Shown: one piece after another, positions 39,649 to 49,180 of the stretch
How positions within the stretch are numbered: position 1 is the first letter of the stretch
Layout: every line of letters begins with the position of its first letter
Program-made: the position numbers and the translations under genes
The notes under the pieces: model-generated
What the model was told of the DNA's origin: nothing
What the model saw: the letters and a program-made list of their open reading frames with translations, nothing else
The model's database searches: none
Assembly (NCBI GenBank): GCA_013348845.1
Contig: CP054675.1
Location: forward strand, 1,869,501 to 1,933,500
DNA length: 64,000 bases
Direction: 5' to 3'
Origin: Candidatus Tepidiaquacella proteinivora
GTDB lineage: Bacteria > Bacteroidota > Ignavibacteria > Tepidaquicellales > Tepidaquicellaceae

Positions 39649-40917
39649 CTAGCTTTTTAGTGCATATAAGAATAATTTTATATTTAAATAAGTAATTATT
39701 GTACCAATTATTAGTAAAAGAATTGTCGTGAATTTCGAATTTACATATTTACCCATAACTCTTTTTGATGAAGTTAAGTATATTTGAGTAAATATTGTAA
39801 AAGGTAATTGAATACTTAAAACCATTTGCGAAATAATCAATCCTCTGAAAGGATTCTTAATTAAAAAAATAATAATGACAGCACAGAGCAATGAAATCCC
39901 AATCCCAATTTTTGTGTGTTTATCTTTTATATCATAAGGTTCACCAAATATTCCAGCAAAGATTGTCCCACCCGCCATACCGGAAGTTATTGTAGAAGCA
40001 ACCCCGGAAAATAGTAATGCAATTGCAAATACAAAGCCTGCGGAATTGCCCAGTAAAGGTTCTAATAAACTTTTTGCTTCGGCGAGTTCGGTTACCTGAA
40101 TTTTATTTTGAAAAAAAGTTGCGGCAGCAAGTATTATAATTGCACTATTTATAGCCCAGCCAATCATCATAGAAAATATTGTATCAAAAAATTCGAACTT
40201 TAACTGTTTCTTCCTGATAGTTTCTTCTTTTAAATTCCATTGCCTGCTTTGAATTATTTCACTATGTAAAAATAAATTATGTGGCATTACTACAGCACCC
40301 AATACACTCATAATAATTACAATAGAACCTTCCGGTATTGATGGTATTACCCAACCCTGTATTGCGTTATTCCACTTTGTATCTACAAGAAAAAGTTCGT
40401 ACAGAAAAGAAAATCCAATTATCGATACAAAACCAATAATCAATTTTTCAATTCTTTTGTATGAATTGGTTAACAACATAAAGGAAACAAAAATCCAAAC
40501 AATTACTGTACCAATTATTAATGGAATTCCAAATAACATATTTAAAGCAATTGCGCCTCCTAAAATTTCTGCTATAGAAGTTGAAATTGAAGCCCCCATT
40601 GCAGAAATAAGTATCCCTTTTGATATATATTTATTCATATATAAAGTAGCGGCTTCGGAAAGACATAAACCAGTCACAATTCCAAGATGTGCAACATTAT
40701 GTTGAAGAATTATAAGCATTATTGTTGATAGAGTAACCATCCACAATAGTTCATATCCGAATTCAGAACCTGCAGCAATATTCGATGCCCAATTACCGGG
40801 GTCAATAAATCCAACTGTTACAAGTAAACCTGGTCCGAGAAATTTAAAAAAGTTTAATGCATCAGGTCGGGGTTTATCCTTTATTCTTAAATCCTTAAAG
40901 AATTTTATTAAGTTCAT
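39649..40917 (-). CDS. mntH: Nramp-type Mn2+/H+ symporter MntH
   Basis: 422 residues with ~11 membrane helices. The metal-binding helix-1 motif DPGN (GFIDPGNWASN, ~36-46) and helix-6 motif MPHN (AVVMPHNLFLHSE, ~208-220) are both intact, as expected for a manganese (or iron) importer of the inner membrane. A short hydrophilic N-terminus precedes helix 1. It stands alone between two T9SS genes. No MntR or Fur operator is recognisable. Confidence 0.94.
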   Translation of the reverse strand: MNLIKFFKDLRIKDKPRPDALNFFKFLGPGLLVTVGFIDPGNWASNIAAGSEFGYELLWMVTLSTIMLIILQHNVAHLGIVTGLCLSEAATLYMNKYISKGILISAMGASISTSIAEILGGAIALNMLFGIPLIIGTVIVWIFVSFMLLTNSYKRIEKLIIGFVSIIGFSFLYELFLVDTKWNNAIQGWVIPSIPEGSIVIIMSVLGAVVMPHNLFLHSEIIQSRQWNLKEETIRKKQLKFEFFDTIFSMMIGWAINSAIIILAAATFFQNKIQVTELAEAKSLLEPLLGNSAGFVFAIALLFSGVASTITSGMAGGTIFAGIFGEPYDIKDKHTKIGIGISLLCAVIIIFLIKNPFRGLIISQMVLSIQLPFTIFTQIYLTSSKRVMGKYVNSKFTTILLLIIGTIITYLNIKLFLYALKS

Positions 40918-40987
40918 TTACTCCTTAATTTTAATTTTCCCCCAATTAAAAATCTTATGAAGTAATGATATTTTATTAAAATCATAA

Positions 40988-43864
40988 TTATTTTATCAGT
41001 ACTAATCTTTTTGTGTCAGAAAGATTTCTTATAGAACCATCTACAGAATTGAAAATTATTCTGCAAAAATAAACTCCACTTGGTAAACCTTCTGTTTCCC
41101 AAGTAATTGAATAAACACCAGGTGTGAGGATTTGGTCAGAAGTTGATTTTAATAATGAAACTTCTCTACCGAGTATGTCATAAATTTTTAATGAAACAAA
41201 ACTTTTCAATGGTATTTGAAAACTAATTATTGTGGAACTATTAAATGGGTTTGGATAATTTTGTTTTAATTCATAAGAAATTGGCACTTCTGTGTTTAAT
41301 TTTTTTATTCCTACATAATGTGCTAATGTTAGACTAATGTTGGGACGTGAATTTTGTAAATTACCAGAATTTAAATCAGTACACCCACTACCACTGCTTA
41401 AATCTAAATGTTGTTCCCAAACCATATTAGCAATATTAGTAGAATATACTTGAGAATTCGAACCGTAAGTTGAATTATCATAACAGACTTCAAAGAGAAT
41501 ATTGCTTGTTCCATTCCATTGGAATGGGGGATTAAAATTAAAATATCTCCAACCAGTCCCTGGTACTATATAATTACCATAATAAATTATAGACCAGCCA
41601 GAATTGGTAAATCCAGTTAAAGAAGTGTTTGATGTTTGTTGTATTTTTATTGTTAAACCATTTAATACCGTAGATGATGCAGAAGCAAAATTAAAGCCTA
41701 CCCTTGTAATATAAGATGCATTTCCTCCTGCAGCTATAATTTCATTTGCAGTATATAACATATTCGTTCTTGCATCTGTGTAGAAAGTAATAAAGGGATA
41801 TGAAGTTATGGTGTTGCCATTGCCAATAAAAATATTTATAGTATTACTTATTTTAAATTTGTACAACTGGGTTGAATCTATATTGTGATTTGTTGAATTA
41901 TCACGAGCATAAATTCTGTAATATATTGAATCTTCATAATTTACTTCAGATTGATTTGAATTAAATACTGCGGAAAAAATAGTGCCGGAAGTGTTATTTA
42001 ATTTTAAATGACGAATTCCGTTTGAAGGGTTGTTTATATACCACCTGACCCAGGCAGAATCAATTCCAATATTGTCTGTTATATATGAGGAAACACTTAC
42101 TGGCCAATAACTTTTTAAAGTATCAACTAAAGGAGTGTGTACAATTACAGGTTTAACAGTATCAGGACCGGTAAGAAATTCAAGATAAGAATTAGGTGCA
42201 CCAGCAGGATAAAAGGAAACTCTATTTAGAGAATCAATTGCGCGTAGGTAATAAATATATCTTGATGGTACACCATTACCAATAATGTTTCCAGTCCAGT
42301 TATTTCCACTCGAATTTGTTAATAAAATACTATCAGTAAAACTGCCAACGCCATAAAATGCTTTTGTAAAAAACGGATTAATTCCATTGCCTACAGGGAG
42401 AATCACAGCGCTAACAGGGTATGGCCCTGTAGTACTTTCAGAATCTTTTATTTTAGAATGAATAATGACAGGACCGACTGTTATTTTACTATAGTAAATC
42501 TGTGCTTTTCCGGTTCTATTATCTGTCCAAAATGCGTGAACAATTCCATTATGTGATACTATTCCACTATAATCGCTATAATATCCTGTAGCATAACCTT
42601 CTAAAGGAGTTGGTCTCTGAGCTGATGAACTGATTTTAAAATTTGTCCAGTTTACACCACCATTATTTGACATTGCTAAATAAGTATGGCAGGAGTCCTG
42701 TGTAACTACATCTCTTGTATCATAAAATATTATACTTATCAAACCAGTTGTTTGATCTACGGTTATCCATGGAGAAAACTGCTGCTTACCATTGTTTAGA
42801 TTATCATCATTTACCCGTATAGGTGTTGACCATGAACTTCCACCATTTGATGAAAATGAAAAACATATATCAGCATCACTGCCAGCAGGAGCAAGGTTTC
42901 TTTGCGCCCAGCAAAGATAAATATAACCGTTTCTTATTCCTCCTGTTCTATCAACAGCCATAGATGGAAAAGAATTTACCCTTATGTTTGTGTAGAGTAA
43001 AGTTCCTCTGATACCATTAATTGTTATAGGTGTTGTTGCGGGTGTCCAGCTTAATCCACCATTTGTTGATTTTGTAAAACCTATTTTATCTTCAATATTA
43101 TTATTGGATAAATTTGGAGCTGCCCAGACACAATAAACTTCTCCATAAGGTCCAATTTGTAAATTGGCTCCTTGTTCAATATGATTACTGAGAGGGGAAC
43201 CTATTTGTTGTTCATTTACATAAGAGTATCCGTTATTTGTTGAGTATGAAATCATTATTGGATATGGAGAAACCCACTTAGTATATGCAACATATATTCT
43301 TCCTGTATATGGACTAGAAGAATTTAAATCTACTGCGATATGATTTTTATCGAAGCCATAATTTGCAGGAATGTTTACTCTGCCAAGCCAGTTATTGCCA
43401 TTATTCGTTGTTCTATCTACTACAAGAAAGTTATCTAAATAATTATAGTGGAAAAAGCCATTCAATGCAATTGCTACAGCAGGATTAGATGAAATATTAA
43501 AAGACCCGGGTAATTGATTATTTCCCGACCAGTTTATACCACCGTTCAATGATATATAGTATCCAACCCCAAAATCAGTATTTGCACCAACTATTATAAT
43601 GTTGGGATTAATAAGTGATAAAGCAGAAGATATTGTGCTTTGATTAACGAATGAAGGGAAAATTCTTATATCTGGATATATAGAAAGTGTTCCAATAGGA
43701 GTGTTTATATATCTTATATTTGTTTGTATATCAGAAATTATAAGTTCTTTTTCTCCAACTATTGAGAAATTAAAATCATTTCTTTTTGCAATCATCTTTT
43801 CTTGAGCATAAAAATTCTGACTGATAAGTATTAATATTATAATTAATGATAAAAATTTTTTCAT
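40988..43864 (-). CDS. Large secreted sialidase-like propeller protein, T9SS sorting domain
   Basis: 958 residues. A signal peptide (~1-20) is followed by a long propeller with many Asp-box repeats (SLNGGINWSG, STNNGYSYV, STNGGLSWT, SSNGGSSWS, SNNGGVNWT). After a linker region (~470-680) comes a ~170-residue beta module (41318-41827) shared with the protein at the window start, then a T9SS domain (NYPNPFNSSTII, IYDILGREV, SGVYFCRI, terminal Lys). Surface attachment or glycan binding is plausible. No Shine-Dalgarno is present, unlike the propeller gene at 37922. Confidence 0.87.
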   Translation of the reverse strand: MKKFLSLIIILILISQNFYAQEKMIAKRNDFNFSIVGEKELIISDIQTNIRYINTPIGTLSIYPDIRIFPSFVNQSTISSALSLINPNIIIVGANTDFGVGYYISLNGGINWSGNNQLPGSFNISSNPAVAIALNGFFHYNYLDNFLVVDRTTNNGNNWLGRVNIPANYGFDKNHIAVDLNSSSPYTGRIYVAYTKWVSPYPIMISYSTNNGYSYVNEQQIGSPLSNHIEQGANLQIGPYGEVYCVWAAPNLSNNNIEDKIGFTKSTNGGLSWTPATTPITINGIRGTLLYTNIRVNSFPSMAVDRTGGIRNGYIYLCWAQRNLAPAGSDADICFSFSSNGGSSWSTPIRVNDDNLNNGKQQFSPWITVDQTTGLISIIFYDTRDVVTQDSCHTYLAMSNNGGVNWTNFKISSSAQRPTPLEGYATGYYSDYSGIVSHNGIVHAFWTDNRTGKAQIYYSKITVGPVIIHSKIKDSESTTGPYPVSAVILPVGNGINPFFTKAFYGVGSFTDSILLTNSSGNNWTGNIIGNGVPSRYIYYLRAIDSLNRVSFYPAGAPNSYLEFLTGPDTVKPVIVHTPLVDTLKSYWPVSVSSYITDNIGIDSAWVRWYINNPSNGIRHLKLNNTSGTIFSAVFNSNQSEVNYEDSIYYRIYARDNSTNHNIDSTQLYKFKISNTINIFIGNGNTITSYPFITFYTDARTNMLYTANEIIAAGGNASYITRVGFNFASASSTVLNGLTIKIQQTSNTSLTGFTNSGWSIIYYGNYIVPGTGWRYFNFNPPFQWNGTSNILFEVCYDNSTYGSNSQVYSTNIANMVWEQHLDLSSGSGCTDLNSGNLQNSRPNISLTLAHYVGIKKLNTEVPISYELKQNYPNPFNSSTIISFQIPLKSFVSLKIYDILGREVSLLKSTSDQILTPGVYSITWETEGLPSGVYFCRIIFNSVDGSIRNLSDTKRLVLIK
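41318..41827 (-). repeat. Shared ~170-residue beta module (second copy)
   Basis: The protein segment here is homologous to 941-1462 (plus strand) in the C25-like protein. Shared anchors are IGNG at the start, YPFxTFYxDxRTxMLYTAxEI, TSLTGF, YxVPGTGWR, PFxWxG, and DLSSGxGCT with RPNI at the end. It immediately precedes the T9SS domain in both proteins. Confidence 0.85.
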
Positions 43865-43961
43865 AAAAATATTATAAAATTTGTATTATGTTTCATATTA
43901 AAAATAATGTTCTTATAATGTATATAAAAATATTATTTTTATCAATATTAATTTAGATAAA

Positions 43962-44786
43962 ATGAATGTAAAAAACATTATTAAAATAACTATAGTTCAG
44001 TTTAACCCTTATTGGCAAAAACCTGAAGAGAATAGAAACAAGATTCAGAAATTATTAGAAAAGTCGTTTAAAAAAACTGATGTTATTATTTTACCTGAAA
44101 TGTTTACAACTGGTTTTACTATGAATGTAAAAGAATACTTTGAGACAATGCATGGTCCCACTGTTGAATGGATGAAAAAAATTTCTTGTAAGTATAACTC
44201 TGCTATTTGCGGAAGTATTATTATTAGAGAAAAAGAAAAATTACAGAATAACGGTAAAAAAGGATACAATCAAGGTAAGTTTAAATATTATAACAGATTT
44301 ATATGGGTAAATCCATCCGGCAAAAAGTTTTACTATGATAAGAGAGTATTGTTTAGTTTTGTTAATGAAGATAAATATTTTTCTAGAGGAGATAAGCGAA
44401 TTATTATTAAGTATAAGAATTGGAAAATATTACCACTTATTTGTTACGACTTAAGATTTCCTGTATTATCAAGATATCAGGGTGATTATGATTTAATTAT
44501 ATATGTTGCAAATTGGCCCGAGAAAAGAAGTTATCCCTGGAAACAATTATTAATTGCAAGAGCAATCGAAAATCAATCTTATGTAATTGGGGTTAATAGA
44601 GTAGGAAATGATAATAATAACATATATCATTCAGGAGATTCTTCTCTGATTGCACCAGATGGGAAAGTAATTTTTACTGTATCCCAAAAGGAAACTGTTA
44701 AAACATTAGAAATAAACAAAAAAGACTTAATTACTTTTAGAAAAAGATATCCTTTCCTTAAAGATAGAGAGTACGAGTATTTGTAA
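43962..44786 (+). CDS. Carbon-nitrogen hydrolase, omega-amidase-like
   Basis: 274 residues, single-domain nitrilase fold. The catalytic Glu (ILPEMFTTGF, ~46-55), Lys (YYDKRVLFSF, ~125-134) and Cys (LICYDLRFPV, ~160-169) are all present. The TGFTMN and CYDLRFP contexts match the YafV/NIT2 omega-amidase group, which hydrolyses alpha-ketoglutaramate-type amides in methionine salvage or glutamine metabolism. It is cytoplasmic and alone on the plus strand, divergent from the large T9SS gene. Confidence 0.88.
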   Translation: MNVKNIIKITIVQFNPYWQKPEENRNKIQKLLEKSFKKTDVIILPEMFTTGFTMNVKEYFETMHGPTVEWMKKISCKYNSAICGSIIIREKEKLQNNGKKGYNQGKFKYYNRFIWVNPSGKKFYYDKRVLFSFVNEDKYFSRGDKRIIIKYKNWKILPLICYDLRFPVLSRYQGDYDLIIYVANWPEKRSYPWKQLLIARAIENQSYVIGVNRVGNDNNNIYHSGDSSLIAPDGKVIFTVSQKETVKTLEINKKDLITFRKRYPFLKDREYEYL

Positions 44787-44942
44787 TTAATTTAAAAAAC
44801 TTTACAAATAACATTAACATTATTTATAAATCATAACACTTTTGATAAGTATTTTTTCCCTAAATATCAGCCATTTTCTTTAAGAAATTTTTTACAAAGT
44901 TTATTTGAATCTGAATAGTTAATTAACTTTAAATTTAAGTAA

Positions 44943-44950
44943 TAAATTTG
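44943..44950 (+). promoter_or_regulatory. -7 promoter box (TAnnTTTG) of mgtE
   Basis: TAAATTTG matches the consensus and would place the start near 44957, 17 bases before the ATG. No TTG lies at the proper -33 distance. No M-box-like structure is seen in the 187-base gap before mgtE. Confidence 0.4.
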
Positions 44951-44973
44951 CATTTTCACTAAATTTAATATAT

Positions 44974-46353
44974 ATGATAGGGAAACTATTACAACCAGAA
45001 ATAAAAGAACTGATAGAAAAAAGAGATTGGAATATTTTAAAAGAGGTAATAATAGATTTTCACCCTTCAGAAATAGCAGATATTATTGAAAACATTGATG
45101 ATAAAGACAGAGCACTTTTGTTTAGATTTTTACCAAAAGACCTTGCTGCAGATGCTTTTGAATATCTAAATTACGATGTACAAAAATCACTCCTGAAATC
45201 ATTTACTGATAAAGAGATTTCTCAGGTTCTCAATGAAATGTCTCCTGATGATAGAACAGAATTACTTGAAGATTTACCTGGTCCATTAGTAAAAAAATTA
45301 ATTAGATTATTAACACCAGAAGAAAGAAATATTGCTATTAGTCTCTTAGGATATCCTGAGCAATCTGTTGGTAGATTGATGACACCTGATTTTATTTCGG
45401 TTAAAACTGATTGGAAAATTTCTGAAGTACTGGAGCATATTAGAAAAATAGGGCGGGAGATTGAAAATATTGAAACTATATTTGTAACTGATAATGAAGG
45501 TAAATTAGTTGATGAGTTATCAATTAAGGAAATATTACTCTCAAATCCTGATACCAAAGTATCAGAAATATTAAAAGAAACCGTTATTAGTTTGCGAGTA
45601 ACTGATGACCAGGAGAAAGCAGTGCAAATGTTTAGAGAATATGATTTATATGTTATTCCTGTTGTTAATGAAGATAATTATTTACTTGGAATTGTAACCG
45701 CAGATGATGTTATCGATGTTATCGAAGAAGAAGCAACAGAAGATGTTCAAAAATTTGGAGGTGTGGAGTCATTAGACTTACCTTATATTTCTACTCCCTT
45801 ACCTAAAATGGTTAGAAAACGTGCTGTTTGGTTAGTAATTCTTTTTATCGGTGAAATGTTAACTGCTTCAGCGATGGCTTTTTTTGAACACGAAATTGCA
45901 AGAGCTGTTGTTTTAGCATTATTTATCCCTTTAATTATTTCAAGTGGTGGTAATTCAGGTTCACAAGCTGCAACTCTTGTCGTTAGGGCTTTAGCATTAG
46001 GCGAAATTACGATAAGAGATTGGTTTAAAATTGTAAGAAGAGAAATTTTTACTGGATTATCTCTTGGCGTGATTCTTGGTAGTATTGGGTTCTTAAGGAT
46101 TGCAGTATGGCAAATGGTTGGTGATTTATATGGAGAACATTGGATGTTAATTGGAATCACAGTTGCTTTAGCTTTAATTGGAGTTGTTATGTGGGGAACA
46201 CTTATGGGTTCAATACTACCTATTATTTTAAAATCTTTTAAGTTAGACCCGGCAACTTGTTCTGCTCCTTTTGTTGCAACCCTTGTTGATGTAACCGGTA
46301 TTGTTATTTATTTTACTTTTGCGGGTATGATTTTAAAGGGGTACTTATTATAA
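44974..46353 (+). CDS. mgtE: Magnesium transporter MgtE
   Basis: 459 residues with the three-part MgtE plan: an N-terminal superhelical domain (~1-130, with EMSPDDRTELLEDLP), two CBS domains (~135-255, ending ITADD-type VTADDVIDVIEE) and five C-terminal membrane helices (~280-459) with the pore region SGGNSGSQAATLVVRALA and the late DVTGIVIYF with its conserved Asp. The cytoplasmic domains sense Mg2+ and close the pore. The gene is monocistronic, with a minus-strand tRNA downstream. Confidence 0.96.
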   Translation: MIGKLLQPEIKELIEKRDWNILKEVIIDFHPSEIADIIENIDDKDRALLFRFLPKDLAADAFEYLNYDVQKSLLKSFTDKEISQVLNEMSPDDRTELLEDLPGPLVKKLIRLLTPEERNIAISLLGYPEQSVGRLMTPDFISVKTDWKISEVLEHIRKIGREIENIETIFVTDNEGKLVDELSIKEILLSNPDTKVSEILKETVISLRVTDDQEKAVQMFREYDLYVIPVVNEDNYLLGIVTADDVIDVIEEEATEDVQKFGGVESLDLPYISTPLPKMVRKRAVWLVILFIGEMLTASAMAFFEHEIARAVVLALFIPLIISSGGNSGSQAATLVVRALALGEITIRDWFKIVRREIFTGLSLGVILGSIGFLRIAVWQMVGDLYGEHWMLIGITVALALIGVVMWGTLMGSILPIILKSFKLDPATCSAPFVATLVDVTGIVIYFTFAGMILKGYLL

Positions 46354-46456
46354 ATAATAGTTTGGTTTAAAATTCTATTATTTTATAAAATAGAATATTT
46401 TATTTTAACTTTTTTAAATTGCAAAAATTTTATAGGGAAGATAAATATAAACTTTG

Positions 46457-46542
46457 TGCCCGAGATCGGAATCGAACCGATACTGACCTTACGGTCAACA
46501 GGATTTTAAGTCCTGCGCGTCTACCAGTTCCGCCACCCGGGC
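46457..46542 (-). tRNA. tRNA-Leu (UAA)
   Basis: 86 bases fold as a type II tRNA: acceptor GCCCGGG with CTCGGGC (one G-U pair), D arm with GGTAGACGC, anticodon stem CAGGA/TCCTG with loop CTTAAAA (anticodon TAA), a long variable arm (TGACC GTAA GGTCA) and T arm ATCGG TTCGATT CCGAT. The long variable arm and anticodon identify leucine. The 3' CCA is not encoded. Confidence 0.97.
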
Positions 46543-46841
46543 AACTAAGTTATTAAAAATAAACAATTAGATTTTTTTTATCAATATAATAAAATATATG
46601 GTTGTAAACTTAAATTTATTATAAGTGTTTGGTTTTAAAATATAATAAATCTTCGAAATAACAATAAAAATTGTTATTTTTTTTAATTTTATATTGATTA
46701 GTTTTTTAAATATTTTTAAGCTCTAATTTTCACAAAAAATAATAATTTTTTGTAATATAATTTATATATTGATTTTTAAAAAAATTAAAAGCAAATTAAA
46801 TAACTTAAATTAAATTTTATTAAAACTTAAATAAAGTTTTT
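46543..46841. other. AT-rich region upstream of the envelope cluster
   Basis: 299 bases, extremely AT-rich, containing the promoter of the minus-strand tRNA and probably that of the cluster starting at 46842; no exact TAnnTTTG is found on either strand. A perfect 10-bp inverted repeat (46656-46665 with 46670-46679) with an AAAA loop and a following T-tract (to 46684) looks like a weak terminator, for example for read-through from mgtE, but has only one G-C pair per arm. Confidence 0.4.
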
Positions 46842-48083
46842 ATGGAAGAAAAAAATTCATACGAACAAGAAAATATGAATGCTAATAATATGGAAGCTGT
46901 GGAAATTGCAGAATTAGAAGAAAAAGTTCGTGCACTTAGAAAGGATGACGCTCATCTTTTGCAAATAACTGACTATGTTATAAAAAAGGGAATTAATCAA
47001 CTTGAAAAAGAGGGAGCTTATGCTTATTTCAAATCCGCATTTCCTTCTCTTATAGTTGTACTTTTATCTTTTTTAGTTGATGTTGCTTATGTACCACTAT
47101 TTGGCCATGTTGCTAACAGTTTTTCACAATGGTTATTCCCCGGCTCTGAATTGTTAAATACACAAATTGAACCGGTTCAGCTCTGGTGGATGCCATTTGT
47201 TTGTTATTTATTGTTTATTTTATTTGCATTAAGGGCTAATCAAACCTTGAAAACAGAAATAATAAATAAAGGGGCTTCTGAAGGAATTATTGCAAGAGTA
47301 AATGAAAAATATAATGGATTGGTAGATTCTATTGGTACAGCGCTTCCACTTCTCGGTGCCGCTATTTTACTTGTGTCGATAAAAATTGGTCCTCAATTAT
47401 TCCTTGGATTTTCTGTACCATTTGAAATAAAAGCTATTATTGTTCTTGCAGTTGCTAAGTTATTTGGTGCAGTTTTTGAAGCGCAAAGTTTGAGATTCCA
47501 AAAAATTGTTGAGGAAGTAAGGAATATAGAAACTCAGTTTTATTATCAGACCCGAGAAAAAATGCAAGAAAATCTTATTACAAAACTTAGTGAAGCAAAT
47601 CGTAAAGTTATGACTGATTTAATGGTTTCAAGTGGTTCGCAAGTTAAGCATTTTTCAAAGGAAGAAATAGAATATATTTATAAATTAATTAAAGTTACCA
47701 ATGATATTACAAAGGAATTTGCTGCGAGTATGGAATCCTTTAAGAACACTGTTGATAAAATAAAGAATGTTAAATTATTTGATTCTACAATTATTAATCA
47801 GTTTAATGAAATTTCCACAACTTTAAATAATATTGCAGGAATTGTACATAAATCAGCGGAATATTCTTCTATATTAAGACAGCAACTTGAAGCTATTCAG
47901 CGATTAGCTGAACAAATAAATAAATTAAAAATCGACTTACCTGATGAAAAACCGTTGAAAGAACTGCAAATGACTGCCCATTTTATTTCTGAAACCTTGA
48001 AAATTATGAATGAAGCAAATGCTACGAAGAGTCTTGAAAATTTAGCCTATATTGCAGGAAAACGTTCAGGGAACAATTTGTAG
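46842..48083 (+). CDS. Four-helix inner-membrane protein with cytoplasmic helical tail (GldL/MotA/TolQ-like layout)
   Basis: 413 residues, family not recognised. A charged N-terminal helix (~20-60) precedes four membrane helices (~66-90, 113-131, 161-182, 192-214). Helix 3 reads IGTALPLLGAAILL, reminiscent of the TolQ/ExbB/MotA helix with its small-residue Pro-Leu-Leu-Gly pattern. The remaining ~200 residues are predicted helical and coiled (SAEYSSILRQQLEAIQRLAEQ), as in cytoplasmic tails of PMF-driven stators and of GldL. It heads a four-gene plus-strand cluster and may be the motor or anchor subunit. No database comparison was possible. Confidence 0.5.
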   Translation: MEEKNSYEQENMNANNMEAVEIAELEEKVRALRKDDAHLLQITDYVIKKGINQLEKEGAYAYFKSAFPSLIVVLLSFLVDVAYVPLFGHVANSFSQWLFPGSELLNTQIEPVQLWWMPFVCYLLFILFALRANQTLKTEIINKGASEGIIARVNEKYNGLVDSIGTALPLLGAAILLVSIKIGPQLFLGFSVPFEIKAIIVLAVAKLFGAVFEAQSLRFQKIVEEVRNIETQFYYQTREKMQENLITKLSEANRKVMTDLMVSSGSQVKHFSKEEIEYIYKLIKVTNDITKEFAASMESFKNTVDKIKNVKLFDSTIINQFNEISTTLNNIAGIVHKSAEYSSILRQQLEAIQRLAEQINKLKIDLPDEKPLKELQMTAHFISETLKIMNEANATKSLENLAYIAGKRSGNNL

Positions 48084-48181
48084 TGAAAATTGATTAAAAA
48101 ATAGAAAGGTATATTATAAATTATAGTGAGATTGAGAATAGGTGTGAAAAATAATTTTCTAAAATTAAAAAAACAAATACA

Positions 48182-49102
48182 ATGAAGAGTGCAAGAGATG
48201 TAAAATTCGTTATTTATCAAGTCCTTTACATCTTTGTAGTATGCGTAATAGCACTCAAAGGTGCAAATATAGATTTGGTTGAAGTTATATCTAAAAAGGA
48301 TATAGTTAAAAAACAATATGCAGATTCTTTAAAGGCCTTTATAGATTCTATGTTAGCATTAGGATTAGTGCCCAAACTTGATTTTGATAGTGCTGTTAAT
48401 TTTGAAGATTTCCAGAAATTACAGTCTCAGTTAATTCAAATGAGAACTCAGCTGTCTGTTGTACAAACACAACCCCAAATAAAGCTTGAGCAACCACAAA
48501 TAATTAAACCTGAAGAGATTAAGAAAGAAGAAGAAGAAAAACCTTTGGAAGAGAAAAAAGTCCAGGCTGATGTTCAAATACAAAGTTCTTTTACTCAATA
48601 CCTAACCTATACAATTAAAAATCCATACAACGGAACTTTGGTAATATCAGCTGATGGAAGAACACTTGCCAGTATTCCTCCAGGGGGCTCTGGTACATTT
48701 ACGCTGGGAGGTGAAAAAAGTATAACATTTAGAGTAGGTGAATCTTCTGATACTAAACCTATACAGAAAAAACCACCGCCAGAAATTACTATGAAGCGAA
48801 TGGCTCGTTCTGGTGAGGGTGTTTCTTTAAGGGAAATTCAAAATACAACTGGATATAGGATATATATTAAAGATATTGCTCCCGATCAATTAAAAGTTAC
48901 ATTTTCTGGTCCAGTCAGAGTTACTCAATCGGCTGCTGGAGTTTATGATGTTACATTGAACTTTTTGACTTCAAAATCTGCATTTGATGCCTGGACAGAA
49001 GGTAAAGATGAACCTTATTCAGTTGCATTCAATGTTACTGTCGTAGATGCTGCAGGAAATAAAATAACGCGTCAGGGTGTCTTTCAATTTTCTGAATGGT
49101 GA
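48182..49102 (+). CDS. Single-pass periplasmic beta-domain protein (GldM-like layout)
   Basis: 306 residues. One membrane helix lies right at the N-terminus (~8-26, YQVLYIFVVCVIALKG), as in GldM/PorM. A helical stretch (~38-98) and a Glu/Lys-rich linker (~108-128) follow, then two beta-rich periplasmic domains (~133-186, with PPGGSGTFTLGG, and ~203-306). GldM is similarly one helix plus stacked periplasmic domains spanning to the outer membrane, but I see no clear sequence identity. It is preceded by the four-helix protein (98-base gap) and followed by a candidate outer-membrane protein. Confidence 0.5.
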   Translation: MKSARDVKFVIYQVLYIFVVCVIALKGANIDLVEVISKKDIVKKQYADSLKAFIDSMLALGLVPKLDFDSAVNFEDFQKLQSQLIQMRTQLSVVQTQPQIKLEQPQIIKPEEIKKEEEEKPLEEKKVQADVQIQSSFTQYLTYTIKNPYNGTLVISADGRTLASIPPGGSGTFTLGGEKSITFRVGESSDTKPIQKKPPPEITMKRMARSGEGVSLREIQNTTGYRIYIKDIAPDQLKVTFSGPVRVTQSAAGVYDVTLNFLTSKSAFDAWTEGKDEPYSVAFNVTVVDAAGNKITRQGVFQFSEW

Positions 49103-49180
49103 TAAATTATTGTAATGGATTTATTAAATTTTTGTTATTAAATTTGATATCTTAAAAAATGACAAATTAATTATATTAAA

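Noticed and set aside
44787-44973. M-box magnesium riboswitch before mgtE
   Set aside because: No conserved stems or GC-rich core seen, and no terminator hairpin in the leader.
45783-46160. 125-codon open frame on the minus strand
   Set aside because: Antisense to the membrane part of mgtE; hydrophobic helices read on the other strand often leave such frames open.
46457-46542. tRNA-Ser as the identity of the type II tRNA
   Set aside because: The anticodon loop CTTAAAA gives UAA, a leucine anticodon, and the variable arm fits tRNA-Leu.
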